From: Dryomyza anilis
Taxonomy: Eukaryota; Arthropoda; Insecta; Diptera; Dryomyzidae
NCBI GenBank assembly: GCA_951804985.1
Contig: OX638132.1
Coordinates: 11,575,529-11,639,528 of the forward strand
Reading direction: 5' to 3'
DNA length: 64,000 nucleotides
In this document: positions 37,513-48,871 of the stretch, piece after piece
Position numbering within the stretch: position 1 is the stretch's first letter
Layout: each line of letters begins with the position of its first letter
Made by a program: the position numbers and the translations under genes
The notes under the pieces: model-generated
What the model was told of the DNA's origin: nothing
What the model saw: only the letters and a program-made list of their open reading frames with translations
Database searches by the model: none

Positions 37513-37669
37513 CTTTCTGTATTTCGAAATGAACGACAAAACGAAAATTTGACGTCAAAATTTCGTCATACAAATTTTGATTTCATGTTACTTGCATTTT
37601 AAAACTTTGAAATTTATCTTAAATTATCTCACTTTCATCTAATAGTCTTTCGTTTCGAAATACAGAAAG
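37513..37669. repeat. Short perfect inverted repeat
   Basis: A 17-bp perfect inverted pair: CTTTCTGTATTTCGAAA at 37513-37529 and its complement at 37653-37669. It lies just before a larger inverted repeat and could belong to one element. Confidence 0.6.
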
Positions 37670-37736
37670 AGACAGTATATATTTTGTTTTGATTTTCGAA
37701 CAAAAACAATGGTATGCGCTTTGATAAATCAAAATA

Positions 37737-38376
37737 CTATTTTACATTATTATTTATAGCTCTGTAACCGACTAACATATTTTAATAAAATTAATGGTTT
37801 CTAAAAGATTTCTGATCATGCTTTCAAATAAAAATAGCAAAGTTAAAGCAACAAAGCTATTGTGTATGGAGCAAAATCGGCAATTTAAATTTAAAACTTC
37901 AGGATTTTCAAAAATATTTTCTATTGCTTTTTTAAATAGTAAGTTGTACACGATATAGTGATTTAAAAAATATAAATTTTTTTTTCGAAGTAAAATATCG
38001 TCGTTGTAGCACGAAAAATCACCAAATACATTTTTATGAAAAACTGAAATTTCAAGTTTGTTGATTAATATTATAAAAAATAATTGATGCTTCTTTAAAG
38101 TTGAAATATCAACTGATAGATTTACATTTTCCTATCATATAGTAAAAAAATTGCGATCATATATTAAAAATTGACAGATATATGAAGATTTTTGTAAATG
38201 AATATTTTTCATTTTGAAATTGTACTAGGCGAGTTTTCATTCTACAACGACGATATATTTATTTTTTTTTAATTGTTATTCTTATTTTAAAGCATGATCA
38301 AATAGCTTATATAAACTATTAACTACATTAAAATATGTTGATTAGTTATAGAGATGTACATTATAATGTAAAATAG
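37737..38376. mobile_element. Long inverted-repeat (foldback MITE-like) element
   Basis: The ~99-bp outer arms 37737-37835 and 38278-38376 are inverted copies (shared: CTATTTTACATTAT, CATATTTTAAT, TGATCATGCTTT). An inner pair, ATATCGTCGTTGTAG at 37995-38009 with its perfect complement at 38242-38256, shows the arms once ran further. The right arm appears to have lost about 150 bp. It is non-coding. Confidence 0.65.
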
Positions 38377-39595
38377 AAATTTTATTTTTCGGAAATAAAA
38401 AAAAAAAACAAAAAAATAAAAAAAAATAAAAAAAAGTATACAAAATTTAATAAAAATCCAAAGAAATCATGCAAAGTTTGATATTTCTGCTGTTGAATGA
38501 CCCACATATTTTATTTTTGTACAAACGCACTAAACAAATTTCAAATAAATTTTGAAAATAATGGAGTTATATGGGACTCTATTGAGTTTTATGTCTATTT
38601 TAAACTACTTAGCTAGTTTTTGGTTACCAATTGCCACCTAGCATTTTAGAGGAATTCCTAGCATTTTTTTTGGAATTTTTTCAAATTTAATTAAACTTTA
38701 TATCGATTAAATCATTGTCTATATTTTTTGAAATACATTTTTTTTTAACAATAAATTAAATGTTTTGTCATAAATTAGAAAATTGTTTGAACAAATTTTA
38801 ATTTTTATAAAATTGTTTTTTTTTCAATGTATTCTTATGAATTTATTATAGTTTTAATTTTGTTTTAAATAAATGATTTTTTTAAATTTAATTTTTTTAT
38901 AAATTACTTTTTTTTTCAATAAATTTATTATTTTTTGAATAAATTTATAATTTTTTTATATATTTTTTGAATGAATTTATTATTTATTTAATAATTTTAG
39001 TTTTTTTATTAATGAATTTATTAGTTTTTAATCAACTCATTATTTTTTTAATAAATTAAAGAATTTTGAAAATAAATTTATTATTTTTTTTTAATAAATT
39101 TTATTATATTTTTAATAACTTTATTATATTTTTAATAAATTTAATGTTTTTATAAATTTATATTTTTTTAATAAATTTATTTATTTTTGTATTTTCTGTT
39201 ACTATTTCTTTTTAGTTTTTTTTTTTGTTTTGTCATAAATTCTAAGATACAAATATTTTTTGTTATTTTGTGTAATTTATTTTAACTATACTGGGTCTTT
39301 GTTGTAAGTGTAGATTTTGCTAGTCATATAAACAATATAACTTTATATTGAATATACTATGTCTTTTAATTTGCATGTCAGCGACATGCTGAGAAACTGC
39401 GATGCATCATTTTGAAATCGCTTATTTTGTTTTATTTTCTTTGAACAAAAAAAAACTCCTTTGTGAACCCCTAAAAACACTTTGAACCGCATTTATTGCA
39501 CTCAGCAACATTTAAATTAATTCAGTGGTTGCCAGCTATATTTACTGCTAATGTTGAGAATAAAAATAATAGTGTTGTTGTTGTTGTTGCGCGTA

Positions 39596-40079
39596 CTATG
39601 CCGCAATATGCGTTGTTGCTGGCAACACATATGAATAGACACCCGCTGCCGCAGCATTGGCGCCTGTTGCTGCGCCCGCAATTAATGTTGTTGGTATGTG
39701 ATGTGTTGCAGCCAATGTTGCTGCATTGTTGGCGTACTGTTGCTGCTGTTGTTGTTGTTGCAGATGTTGCTGATAATGTTGCTGCTGTTGCATATGTTGT
39801 TGATACTGTATTTGTTGCTGCTGTTGTTGAAGTTGCTGCTGTTGAAGTTGCTGCTGTTGAATTTGTTGCTGTTGAAGTTGTTGCTGTTGAAGTTGTTGTT
39901 GCTGTTGTTGTTGTTGTTCTGCTGTTTGTTGCGCCGTTGTAACGGGTCAGGTTGGTGTTGTCATCAGAAACTGATGATGGTGATGATGATGTTGTTGTTG
40001 CTGCTGGTGATGTTGTTGCAGCACTTCACGCTCGACTTTTTTACTGAGTAAATCATGCCTTGATTCCATACCCGCTCCT
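39596..40079 (-). CDS. cpo: Alternative last exon of cpo with internal TGA
   Basis: An acceptor (TTGCTTACAG) opens a frame of 43 codons after one split base: GAGMESRHDLLSKKVEREV, then Gln/His runs and QFLMTTPT, ending at TGA (39947-39949). The base after TGA is C. The same frame then stays open for another 116 codons to TAG (39596-39598), rich in Gln, then Ala (YANNAATLAATHHIPTTLIA). The split phase (two bases needed) fits the donor at 51550, so it could follow that cpo exon. The assignment to cpo is inferred from orientation, phase and position after the other cpo exons. It could also be a small separate gene. Confidence 0.55.
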
Positions 40080-40454
40080 CTGTAAGCAACAATGTAATCA
40101 TTAGTTTAATGTTGAAAATATTTGAAAGCTTTTGTTAAGCAAGACATGTTGTTGAATTTAGCAAAAAACCATAAAATAGAAATAAACCGTTTGTATGAAG
40201 CTTAATAACTATTAAAAATAAGTTTTAATGTATTATAAAAATAATAAATTATTTAGTCTTTTACAATATATAAAATTATATAGTAATATACTGAAAGTGT
40301 ACTTTACAAAATTATAAATTTTTTTTTTATTTACTAGAAAAAAGAATATCTAAAAAAAAAAACTGAAATGGAAAAAAATGCATAGCAATATCTAAAATAA
40401 ATAACAGGGTTGACATAGCTCGTTCTTTGCTTTTTAAATGCTGAATAAATTGCT

Positions 40455-41050
40455 CAACTCTCCCTCTTTTCTTTTTCAATGCTACTTTGGTACCAAAACT
40501 CTCACTCTTTGCTTATTCAATGATGTTTCAATTGCAAAACTCTCATTCTTGCTTTTTAAATGTTGCCCGATTCCCAAACTCTCTCTCTCTTTGCTTTTTG
40601 AATGATGCTTCAATGACTCTCACTCTTTGCTTTGTTAATGCGGCTTTGATATCAAAACTCTCACTCTTTGCTTCTTAAATGTTGCCCATTTCCCAAACTC
40701 TCTCTCTTCGCTTTTTGAATGATGCTTCAATTACCTAACTCTCACTCTCACTCTCAGTATTTACTTTCGAAATGCTGCCCGATTTCAAACCTCTCACACT
40801 TTGTTTTTTAAATGCTGCCCGATTACAAAACTCTCGCTCATTGCTTCTCGAATGCGACGTTCATTAAAATATTTAGTAAAGCGCAAAGAGCGAATAAAAT
40901 AAATATGGTGAAGGAAGCATTTCAAAAGCAAGGAGACAAAGTTTTTGCAGCTTTCTGTAATCTCCCTCGATTGAAATATTTAAGAAAGCATTATAGCGGA
41001 GCGCAAAAAGCGACTAAAATAAAAATTTTGAATCATTTCAAAAACAAGTA
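40455..41050. repeat. ~40-bp tandem repeat with inverted partner, foldback-like
   Basis: About ten units of ~40 bp (CTCTCACTCTTTGCTTTTT, then AATGCTGCCCGATT or AATGATGCTTCAAT) run from 40455 to 40865. From 40880 to 41050 the opposite-sense motifs appear (GAAGCATTTCAAAAGCAAGG, GCGCAAAAAGCG). Inverted ends made of short tandem repeats are typical of Foldback elements. Confidence 0.6.
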
Positions 41051-42504
41051 GCAAAGTTGTAAGCATTTCAAATGAAAAGTGATAGTATTTAAAAATTTAA
41101 AGCATTCTTAAATTAAAAAAATGTGCTTTCTTCAAAGCATCGCTTCCTTTCAAGCATCGTTATTAAATCTTATCAAACTTTAGCTTTTGCTAGACAAAAA
41201 CATAATAAAAAGTGAGAGAAACATAGTGTAAGTATTAAAAAGTCTTAAATGTCTTTAAACTAAAAATAATGTCTTTAAAATAAATACAAATGTTTTTAGA
41301 CAAATACAAATGTTTTTTAATAAATACAAATATATTTGTTTGCACTACATTAATATTGTTGTTTTTGTATGAAATACAACTACATACATTTACTGTATTT
41401 ATATACAAATGTTTACTACATTATGTATTGCAAATAACTACATTTTGTATTTATTAAAATATATGCAGACATAGAAAAAATACTATTTTTATTTAATTCT
41501 GTAATTTTTTATCTTCAAAAAATTAAACATATATTTATTTTTACTACATTTTGTATTTATTTCAATTTCATAAAAATGCTGTTTGTATTCTCTCAAAAAG
41601 TATTGTTATAAACACATGTGAAAGTGTGCATAATAAATATATTTCTTTGATGATGTAGATGGAATCATAACTATCATCATCAGTTCTGAAGACACACCAA
41701 ATACGAAAAATATGCACTCAAAAAAATAATAATAAACGAAACACATTTGTAATACAACTGTACTGTGTGTTTATTTAAAAAAAATAATGAAAATACACAA
41801 AAAAAAAAACCAAAAACAAATACAGTTTCTGCAATATGTAGAAAATTAGTTTCTAATACATTATGTAATAAAATCAAGTCAATTAAATACAAAACCTTTA
41901 AAAAGTATTTAAATTGAGAAGAACTATATATTACAAAAAAAAAAACAAAAAAAAAACAAAGGCTATTAAATATTACTACCTTAAATTCCTTGTTATGTAA
42001 TCGTATGATTTAAGAATTCATCATACAAATGATTGCAAATAGTTGTTTGTATCGAAACAAAGTCTTGATAAATGTTGAAAAGCTTTCCCAATTTAAACAA
42101 TTTTTTTTTCTGATTTTTTGTATTTGTATTCAGATTTTGTATTGCATTATTTTGTATTGCATTATTTTGTATACTTCTTTTTTTTTAATATTCGTACAAA
42201 ATCGATTAAAATTCGTTAAAAATTGGTAAAAATTTAATTTTTCAATCGAATCGAATAAAACCTTTCAAACCTTAACAATTTTTGACGTGAATAAAAGAAA
42301 TAAATATTTTTCAATGAAACTCATAATATTTTCAACTCATGATTTATTCTAAATTTCATTATAAAATGAATTTTTCGGAACAAATAAAATTTGTTTATCG
42401 AAATGAAATCTTTTCGATATAGGATGCGAAATCTTTAATGACCAAAATATCAATACCTAGATTTTCGTAGCATTATAAATTATGAAAACTTTAAACGAGC
42501 AGAC

Positions 42505-43385
42505 ACACAAAAAAATAATTGTTTGGCGTGCAGTTGTTTCAACGAATATTCATGTGCATCTACCAAATTTAGTCAGCCTCAACTGATTTTCATTTGTGTT
42601 GAACAATAGTATGAAGCGTAATCAACTATTAGTTGAAGCAACTGCAACATTGATTGGAGAAACAAACTTTTTATCTATTTTCAATTTTTTTATTTCCATT
42701 GCTACGGCAACTGAATTCAAAATGAGACCTAAACAATATTTATTTGACTTAACAGATAATTATATAACATTAAGTTGTGGCAACCAATTTGTATTTGATT
42801 CAACTGCGAAATCAGTTGACTTGTATAAAAGCGATGCCAAAGCAGGACAACACCAGTCGCACAAGCTTTAGATTTTTCACTCGTTTTGTTTTGTGCTGCA
42901 GACAGCGCGTGCCACGAGTAAAACATAATTTAGAATTGTTTTAAGGCTTTATCGTTGTAACTGTTTGGTTTTTTTATGCTCATATATACAGTCTTCAACA
43001 AGAGACATACTATTCTACAGAGTTCTTGCGATTTTGTTTCTATATGTTGTATTTCTATATGCAGCCCTAGCGCTCTAACGTGTTGCAAACACGAAGTCAG
43101 CAGCACAACGAATCGTCAGCAATGTTCGATCTCTGGAACGCCGTTGTGACGCTGACTTCGTCTTTGCAACATGTTGGAGCGCTAGGGCGAGGTAAAATGG
43201 CCGATTTCTTATAATTAAATTGACTACCAAAACTAAACAAATTGGTTGTGTCAATTGTATTCATTAGTTGTGTTAACTGATACGCGGTGTTGCAACAACT
43301 GAATCAGTCGAATGTTGACAGAACAAAGTAAATCGGTTGGCAAAAAAAAAACGTTTGCCTCAACTGATTCGTTCTTTGTGTGTAT
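42505..43385. mobile_element. Possible MITE enclosing a GC-rich hairpin
   Basis: ACACACAAAAAAAT at the left and TTCTTTGTGTGTATA at the right look like short terminal repeats. Between them CAACTGATT/AATCAGTTG motifs recur in both orientations. The central hairpin at 43065-43187 is listed separately. Confidence 0.35.
43065..43187. repeat. Strong hairpin, 37-bp arms
   Basis: Arms 43065-43101 and 43151-43187 pair at 34 of 37 positions; pairing of CACAACG with CGTTGTG continues inwards, leaving a loop of about 30 bases. The arms are GC-richer than everything around them (CCCTAGCGCTC...GAAGTCAGC). Confidence 0.85.
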
Positions 43386-43456
43386 ATAAACGTTATCGTT
43401 TCGATATAATTCGATGTCAATTAACGCTTTCAACTCGATTTTAATGTAAATAATTG

Positions 43457-44193
43457 ACACGGAGAAAATTGTTTACTGATGATTTATGAAAAAGACGTTT
43501 ATAAAACATTTTTTTTATGAGTTAAATTCATGAATTATGTATAATACTAAAAAAAAATTGCAAAGTTCATGCATAACAAAACTGTAAATCATTATGTATT
43601 TATTATGAATAGAATTCATATATTTTACAAATATAACTATTAAATTATGAATATTTATTCATAATTTGTGTTACTTATTGCATATTAGTTTTCACGGCAA
43701 TTGGAAAGACCACAGCGTAATCACTAAATAAGTGAGTAAATAAAGTGAAATATGTGTCGTTTGAAAAGAATTGAGAAATTTAACAGACATATTACTTAAG
43801 GTGATGTATTTTTCCTTTTTTTATGTAATTTGTCTACTGACTTATTTTTTCTTTAATTTTTTGCACTTGGTTTTGCATAATTTGTTTTTGTTTTTCCAAC
43901 TGGATGCTACGGATATTTGGCAAAATGTATGAAATTTAAATAATGAATTATGATTTATAAATCATAAAATGTATACGAGCACCAATTCCAATTACTCAGA
44001 ACATATGAATGTATTCTACATAAAACATGAGAAAATATAATTTTATTTAATTAATCATAATAATTAATTTTTACTCAAATCATATATTATGAATAAAGAC
44101 CAAATCATTATAATTACTTATTCTTGGCTGGATATAATTTTTGCAAAATTTATGCCTATAATACATGATTTATGAGAACATTTCTCTTCGTGT
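43457..44193. mobile_element. Possible MITE, ACACGRAGAR ends
   Basis: The terminal inverted repeats ACACGGAGAAAATTGTT (43457) and AACATTTCTCTTCGTGT (44177-44193) match at 14 of 17 positions. The interior is rich in ATGATTTATGA motifs and non-coding. Confidence 0.45.
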
Positions 44194-44932
44194 TATAGTC
44201 TTATGGAAACTTTTGATATTGTGTCTTGAAAATTTGTATAAAAATATTTTTTAAAATTTCGATTGCATATTTAAATTTAATTTATACATTATTCCATATT
44301 GTATAAATTAAATTTAAATTTTTTTATGGCCAAACCATTTTTAAAAATGCACCAACCACATCGCCGCAACCCCTAGCTTAGGGATTCGCATTCAAGAAAC
44401 TACTTTCGTAAAATTTTTTTTTGTAGACTATCGTTGGCGTTGCAAATTGAAAAACAAATTTATGTACAGTTAAGCAAAACCTATTAAAGAAAATAAAAAA
44501 AATATACAAGTGGTAAGTGCTGTGGAAAACAGCTCTATCCTTACAACAACACTAATGGCACGTAGTCAGGTACACGTTGATAATGTTTTATATTAATATT
44601 TTATTAGTGTAGACGGTGTGCCACGCATATCAAATAAAAATAGTCATAGCAAATACAAATAGTTGTTATAAAATGTACCAGCCACATAAAAAAGAATAAT
44701 AAAAACTGAAACAATGAATTCTGGATGATATTGTAATTGTATAATGTTAAAAATACAGGAATTAAAGTGAAAAAAAAGGGTTGATACGCTTAGGTGCAGG
44801 TTCATTGTATGCCAAAAATATAAGGTTTATATTTATTAAAACATTTTTTATATATTTGATTCAGAGATTAAAACCATAGTCAATATATGAAGCATCAATT
44901 TCCACAATTAAATACTAATAAGAGCTCCGAAA

Positions 44933-45170
44933 AACATTTGTTATATTTATACTTAAAGTGGTGGGACCTACAGTTTAATGCCGAATCCGAACGACGTGCT
45001 GAGAGTTATTCTTAGGCAATGTTTACTCTCGTGGGTTTGCAATTGACTGCCGAGCGGTTGAGTCGTATAGAAAAATGTTTCATTTTAAAATATGTTGACA
45101 GTCGCTGGGATCGAACCCGCTACCTTTTGGATCGTAGTCCAACGTTTTAGCCAATCGAGCCACCGACACT
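44933..45170 (-). mobile_element. tRNA-derived SINE, family A
   Basis: Read on the minus strand, a tRNA-like head has an A-box-like TGGCTCGATTGG (45151-45162), anticodon-arm-like GTTGGACTACGATCC, and a B box GGTTCGATCCC (45107-45117). An unrelated body of about 150 bases follows, shared with the copy at 31708-31925. It is not a tRNA gene: no acceptor stem closes it. Confidence 0.75.
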
Positions 45171-45767
45171 TTCCATAATTAGCTTTGTATATTTTCAGAA
45201 GAATAAAAAAAATAATAAGCAATGCAAGAAAACATCTCATTAAACCCTCAACAAGAGATATTTCCAAAAGCCACATTATTTTACTGTAAAGTCTAGGTAG
45301 AAATCGTCAACTTTAACTATATGACATTTAATCAAATCAAAAAGATAAAAGTAGTTAAATGTCTAAAGAGTTTGGGTTTGAACTCTACTCAAAAAAAGAA
45401 CAAATGTGTGTCCTAAAAATGAAGTACGCGCATTCTTATTTTCATTTTAAGTCATTTTAGACTAAAAGTACCGATACTAGTTATTGTTAAAAAAATAACA
45501 CACAGATTTTACTAGAATTTAATTCGCACAGAAGAAGAAACTTCTGCGGCGCATATTATTCAAATTTGGTATAAGTGAAAATCAATATTTTATTATTAAC
45601 AATATATTTGTGTCGTCCGTCATAACTGATAATCTTAATGGTAGCATATTAAGTAATATTTCTCAAAAAAACATATTTAATAATTATAAAATTCTATTTT
45701 AAAATGATTCATAATGTTTCATGGCTTTTTAATAAATACAGAGTTTAGTAAAAATATGTGCAGTGTA

Positions 45768-45969
45768 CACTCAGAAAAAAAAACTCATAAAATCCCATTA
45801 AAATTTGTCAATAAGATAGTTATTGATTTAATAGTATACAAAAATAAATATTTTCATACAAACTCAAATAAATTTATACCGATTGAGTTAATAATTTATA
45901 AGACAAATATCCTATTGAGCAATTTTAATAGTAAAAACTATTAATTTTATGGTATGTTTTTTCTGAGTG
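45768..45969. mobile_element. MITE, CACTCAGAAAAAA terminal inverted repeats
   Basis: Perfect short ends CACTCAGAAAAAA / TTTTTTCTGAGTG, TA on both sides (45766-45767, 45970-45971), 202 bp. The interior has GTCAATAAGATAGTTATTGA and TATCCTATTGAGCAATTT, the family's inverted core. Confidence 0.8.
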
Positions 45970-46280
45970 TAGTAAGAAAAGTATGAGATTATGAGATTGG
46001 ACCTCGATTTTCATCAGTATCCGAAACCTATTTAAGAATACTTGCGCTGGCCAGTTAATGTTCCCAGTCTTTATTTGATCCTCATAAGCTATTTGTAACT
46101 GTCCATACATCAGATTTACCTTATCATTATTACGAACATATTTTTGTTAAATGTCAGTATAAAACTCATTTGATTGTAGCTATTTTTTTGTTTTTAAATA
46201 TTTAGTAGGTATTTCGAATTGTTTATCTGTATTACAAACGAAAGAAAAATGCGAAAAAATGACGTGAAAATTACGTCAAT

Positions 46281-47356
46281 ATGATATTTTATGAATTTCA
46301 GGACATTCGATTTTTTTTTAAATATAGTATGGTTGTTAATGACGTCACTTTCGTATATGAGTCAAATGATATTCTTTTGAATATTTTAAAAGACGTTTTC
46401 GTTTTTGTGGTACGAGGTTTACGTGTCGAAATATTATTTATCGTATATTGGTAAAAAACTACGTTTCTAGAACATTATACGAAATATTTGTTCGTAGTTT
46501 TTTATTTCGTAAAATACATGAATAATTCGTAGTATACACGAAACATTTGTAATTTATATATTTTTTCGAAAATAGTTTTTATGAACAATTCGTATATTTT
46601 ACGATTTATATTCGTAAAATTACATTAAGTTACGCATAAAAATAACAATCTTTCGTAATATGTACGTAAATAAAATCTACGAATAGTTTCGTAAAATACT
46701 CAAATATTATTCGTAATTTTTATCATTTATTTACGAAAGTTCTTTCGTGTATTTTAGGAAATATTTCGTAGATAAATTTCACGATTTTTTTTTGCTATAT
46801 GATATTTTACGAATTTCAGGACATTCGACTTTTTTTAAATATAGTATGGTTGTTAATGACGTCACTTTCGTATAGGAGTCAAATGATATTCTTTTGAATA
46901 TTTTAAAAGACGTTTTCGTATTATTGCTAATTGTGGTACGAGGTTTACGTGTCGAAATATTATTTATCGTATATTGGTAAAAACGACGTTTCTCATCGGG
47001 TCCTAACAAGTCAACACTCAAAATAATTTCTAGAACATTATACGAAATATTTGTTCGTAGTTTTTTATTTCGTAAAATACATGAATAATTCGTAGTATAC
47101 ACGAAACATTTGTAATTTATATATTTTTTCGAAAATATTTTTTACGAACAATTCGTATATTTTACGATTTATATTCGTAAAATTACATTAAGTTACGCAT
47201 GAAAATAACAATCTTTCGTATTATGTACGAAGGACTTTCGTAAATAAAATCAACGAATAGTTTCGTAAAATACACATATATTATTCGTAATTATTATCAT
47301 TTATTAACGAAAGTTCTTTCGTGTATTTTACGAATATTCACGATTTTTATTTGCTA
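46281..47356. repeat. Tandem duplication of a ~520-bp palindrome-rich block
   Basis: 46281-46798 and 46799-47356 are direct copies. Both begin ATGATATTTTAYGAATTTCAG, share TGGTTGTTAATGACGTCACT, and end near CACGATTTTT...TTGCTA. The second copy carries an extra ~40 bases near 47000-47030. Each is full of TTCGTAAAATACACGAA-like palindromes. Confidence 0.8.
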
Positions 47357-47814
47357 GTGTAAACAAGGTTATTACAGTCCTGGACTTTGTCATGGTCTTC
47401 GAAAAGATTCTGATAAGATGACTGCATTACAGAGAGATTGTATACCAGTTTTTTTTTTTAGTTCGTTTAGGACTTGATCAGAGCCCGATTATCTGCAGTA
47501 ATGACATGGTGAGTACATGATCATGGCGCTACCCTAATTTCTACTAGGGTATAGAAAGATAATACTTAAATTTTATATGTGAATATGAAATTAAATTAAA
47601 ACTGACTTACATTGATTGAATTTTATATATTGCAATAAAAATGTATATTTTGAAATAATAATATTTACTATCAAATCATAATAAATAGTGCAGCTGCATA
47701 AAATAAAAACATGCAAATATTTTTAAAATTAAAACGAGTAATTTAAATAAAACACAGAGAATTGAACCAAAAGTGAAATGCAAAATCAATTTCAAAACTA
47801 CGTTAAAAGAGTTT

Positions 47815-48871
47815 TTAGTGGTAGTTAAGGCAACCGTTTGTCGGATTCGAACGGTTCAGGCCCAGGCCAATACATACGTCTCTAAAAAGATGATTTTGGT
47901 GCTGAGTTGGTGGTGGTTGTGGTGGATGATGGTGCTGTAGTGAGTTAACAACAACAGTGGGCGGTGGTGGTGGTTGTGCGGTAGAACGATTATTAACATA
48001 ATTAGTATTATTATTATTAATGGTAGAGGAAGTGCTACTAAATATTGATGGCAATGTGACGGCTGTTGGCGCTGCAGCGGTTGCAGTTGTAGATGCAGCA
48101 ATATAATGTTGCTGCTGTTGATTGGTATGTGCTGCCTGCAGCAGCTGTAGTTGCTGATGCTGTTGTTGCTGCTGCTGCTGATGTTGCTGCTGTTGTTGCT
48201 GCTGCTGATGATATTGCTGCTGTTGGTAGCCATTTAAAATAATCAATTGATGTGGCTGCGAATGTGGTTGTAATTGTGAATGTTGTTGCAAGAGTTGTTG
48301 GTGTTGTAGTTGTTGTTGTTGTTGCAGCTGTTGATGTTGCTGTTGCATTAGTTGCTGCTGTTGTAGTTGTTGCTGCTGCTGTAGTTGTTGCTGATGTTGT
48401 AGTTGCTGCTGATTAATTGCAGTCAGTGTTGGTGCCACATTTAATGTTGGTGTTGCTGCTGCTTTCATTGCAACAACTGTTGGATTAATAACTATTGTAT
48501 TTTGTGTTTCCGCTGCTATTGCTGTTGCCGCCTCATTGTTCATCATCATTTTGGTTTTGGCAAATTCGATGCGTATCGATCCGCGATCGGAGGAGAGCAA
48601 ATATTTTCCCTGCAGCTGCTGCATGGCGGCCGAAGCGCTTGCAGTATCTTTGAATTCAATAAAAGCAACGGGGCTGCTGACAACAGCAGTATTATTATTA
48701 TTGCTGCTATTGCCATTGGGCAATTGTGTTGCAGCATTATTTGCCATAACAGTAGCAGAAGTAGTGGTAGTAGTAGAATTGGTAGTAGAAGTAGTAGTAG
48801 TAGGAGTAGTAGAAGTGTTATTGTGCAAACAACCTTTTGTGTGCATTCGTAGGCGAGAAAAGCCAGGCATA
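47815..48871 (-). CDS. cpo: cpo exon: rest of second RRM and polyglutamine tail
   Basis: The acceptor TTGCACAG precedes T-ATG-CCT-GGC, giving PGFSRLRMHTKG (RRM strand 2), a ~50-residue Thr/Asn/Ser-rich insertion, PVAFIEFKDTASASAAMQQL (RNP1 and helix 2), and GSIRIEFAKTKM (last strand). Then comes a long tail with opa-type Gln/His runs, Pro/His runs and the end GCLNYH plus TAA (47815-47817). The C-terminal part of the RRM closely resembles RRM2 of nematode MEC-8. It joins the exon at 51550-51830 by a split Ser codon (AG|T). Exon length 1057 nt, 351 codons plus stop. Confidence 0.85.

Larger units (their letters stand above)
27794..39595. other. Long AT-rich region without recognised genes
   Basis: From the SPRYD7 5' end to the last cpo exon I see no exon with protein-like composition. 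From about 29200 on, the + strand is strikingly T-rich (TTTTTGTTT runs), so the cpo sense strand is A-rich with AAACAAA runs, a composition common in long fly 3' UTRs. SINE, MITE and inverted-repeat pieces are listed separately. The region may be partly cpo 3' UTR and partly intergenic. Confidence 0.5.

Noticed and set aside
39496..40051. Plus-strand open frames rich in Val/Leu
   Set aside because: Antisense shadow of the Gln-rich exon on the minus strand.
40812..41051. Small open frame on the plus strand with Lys-rich product
   Set aside because: It lies in the foldback-like repeat and its two halves repeat each other (NATFIKIFSKAQRANKI against LRKHYSGAQKATKI).
45085..45170. A tRNA gene on the minus strand
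   Set aside because: A and B boxes are present but acceptor and D stems do not close, and a shared non-tRNA body follows; it is a SINE head.
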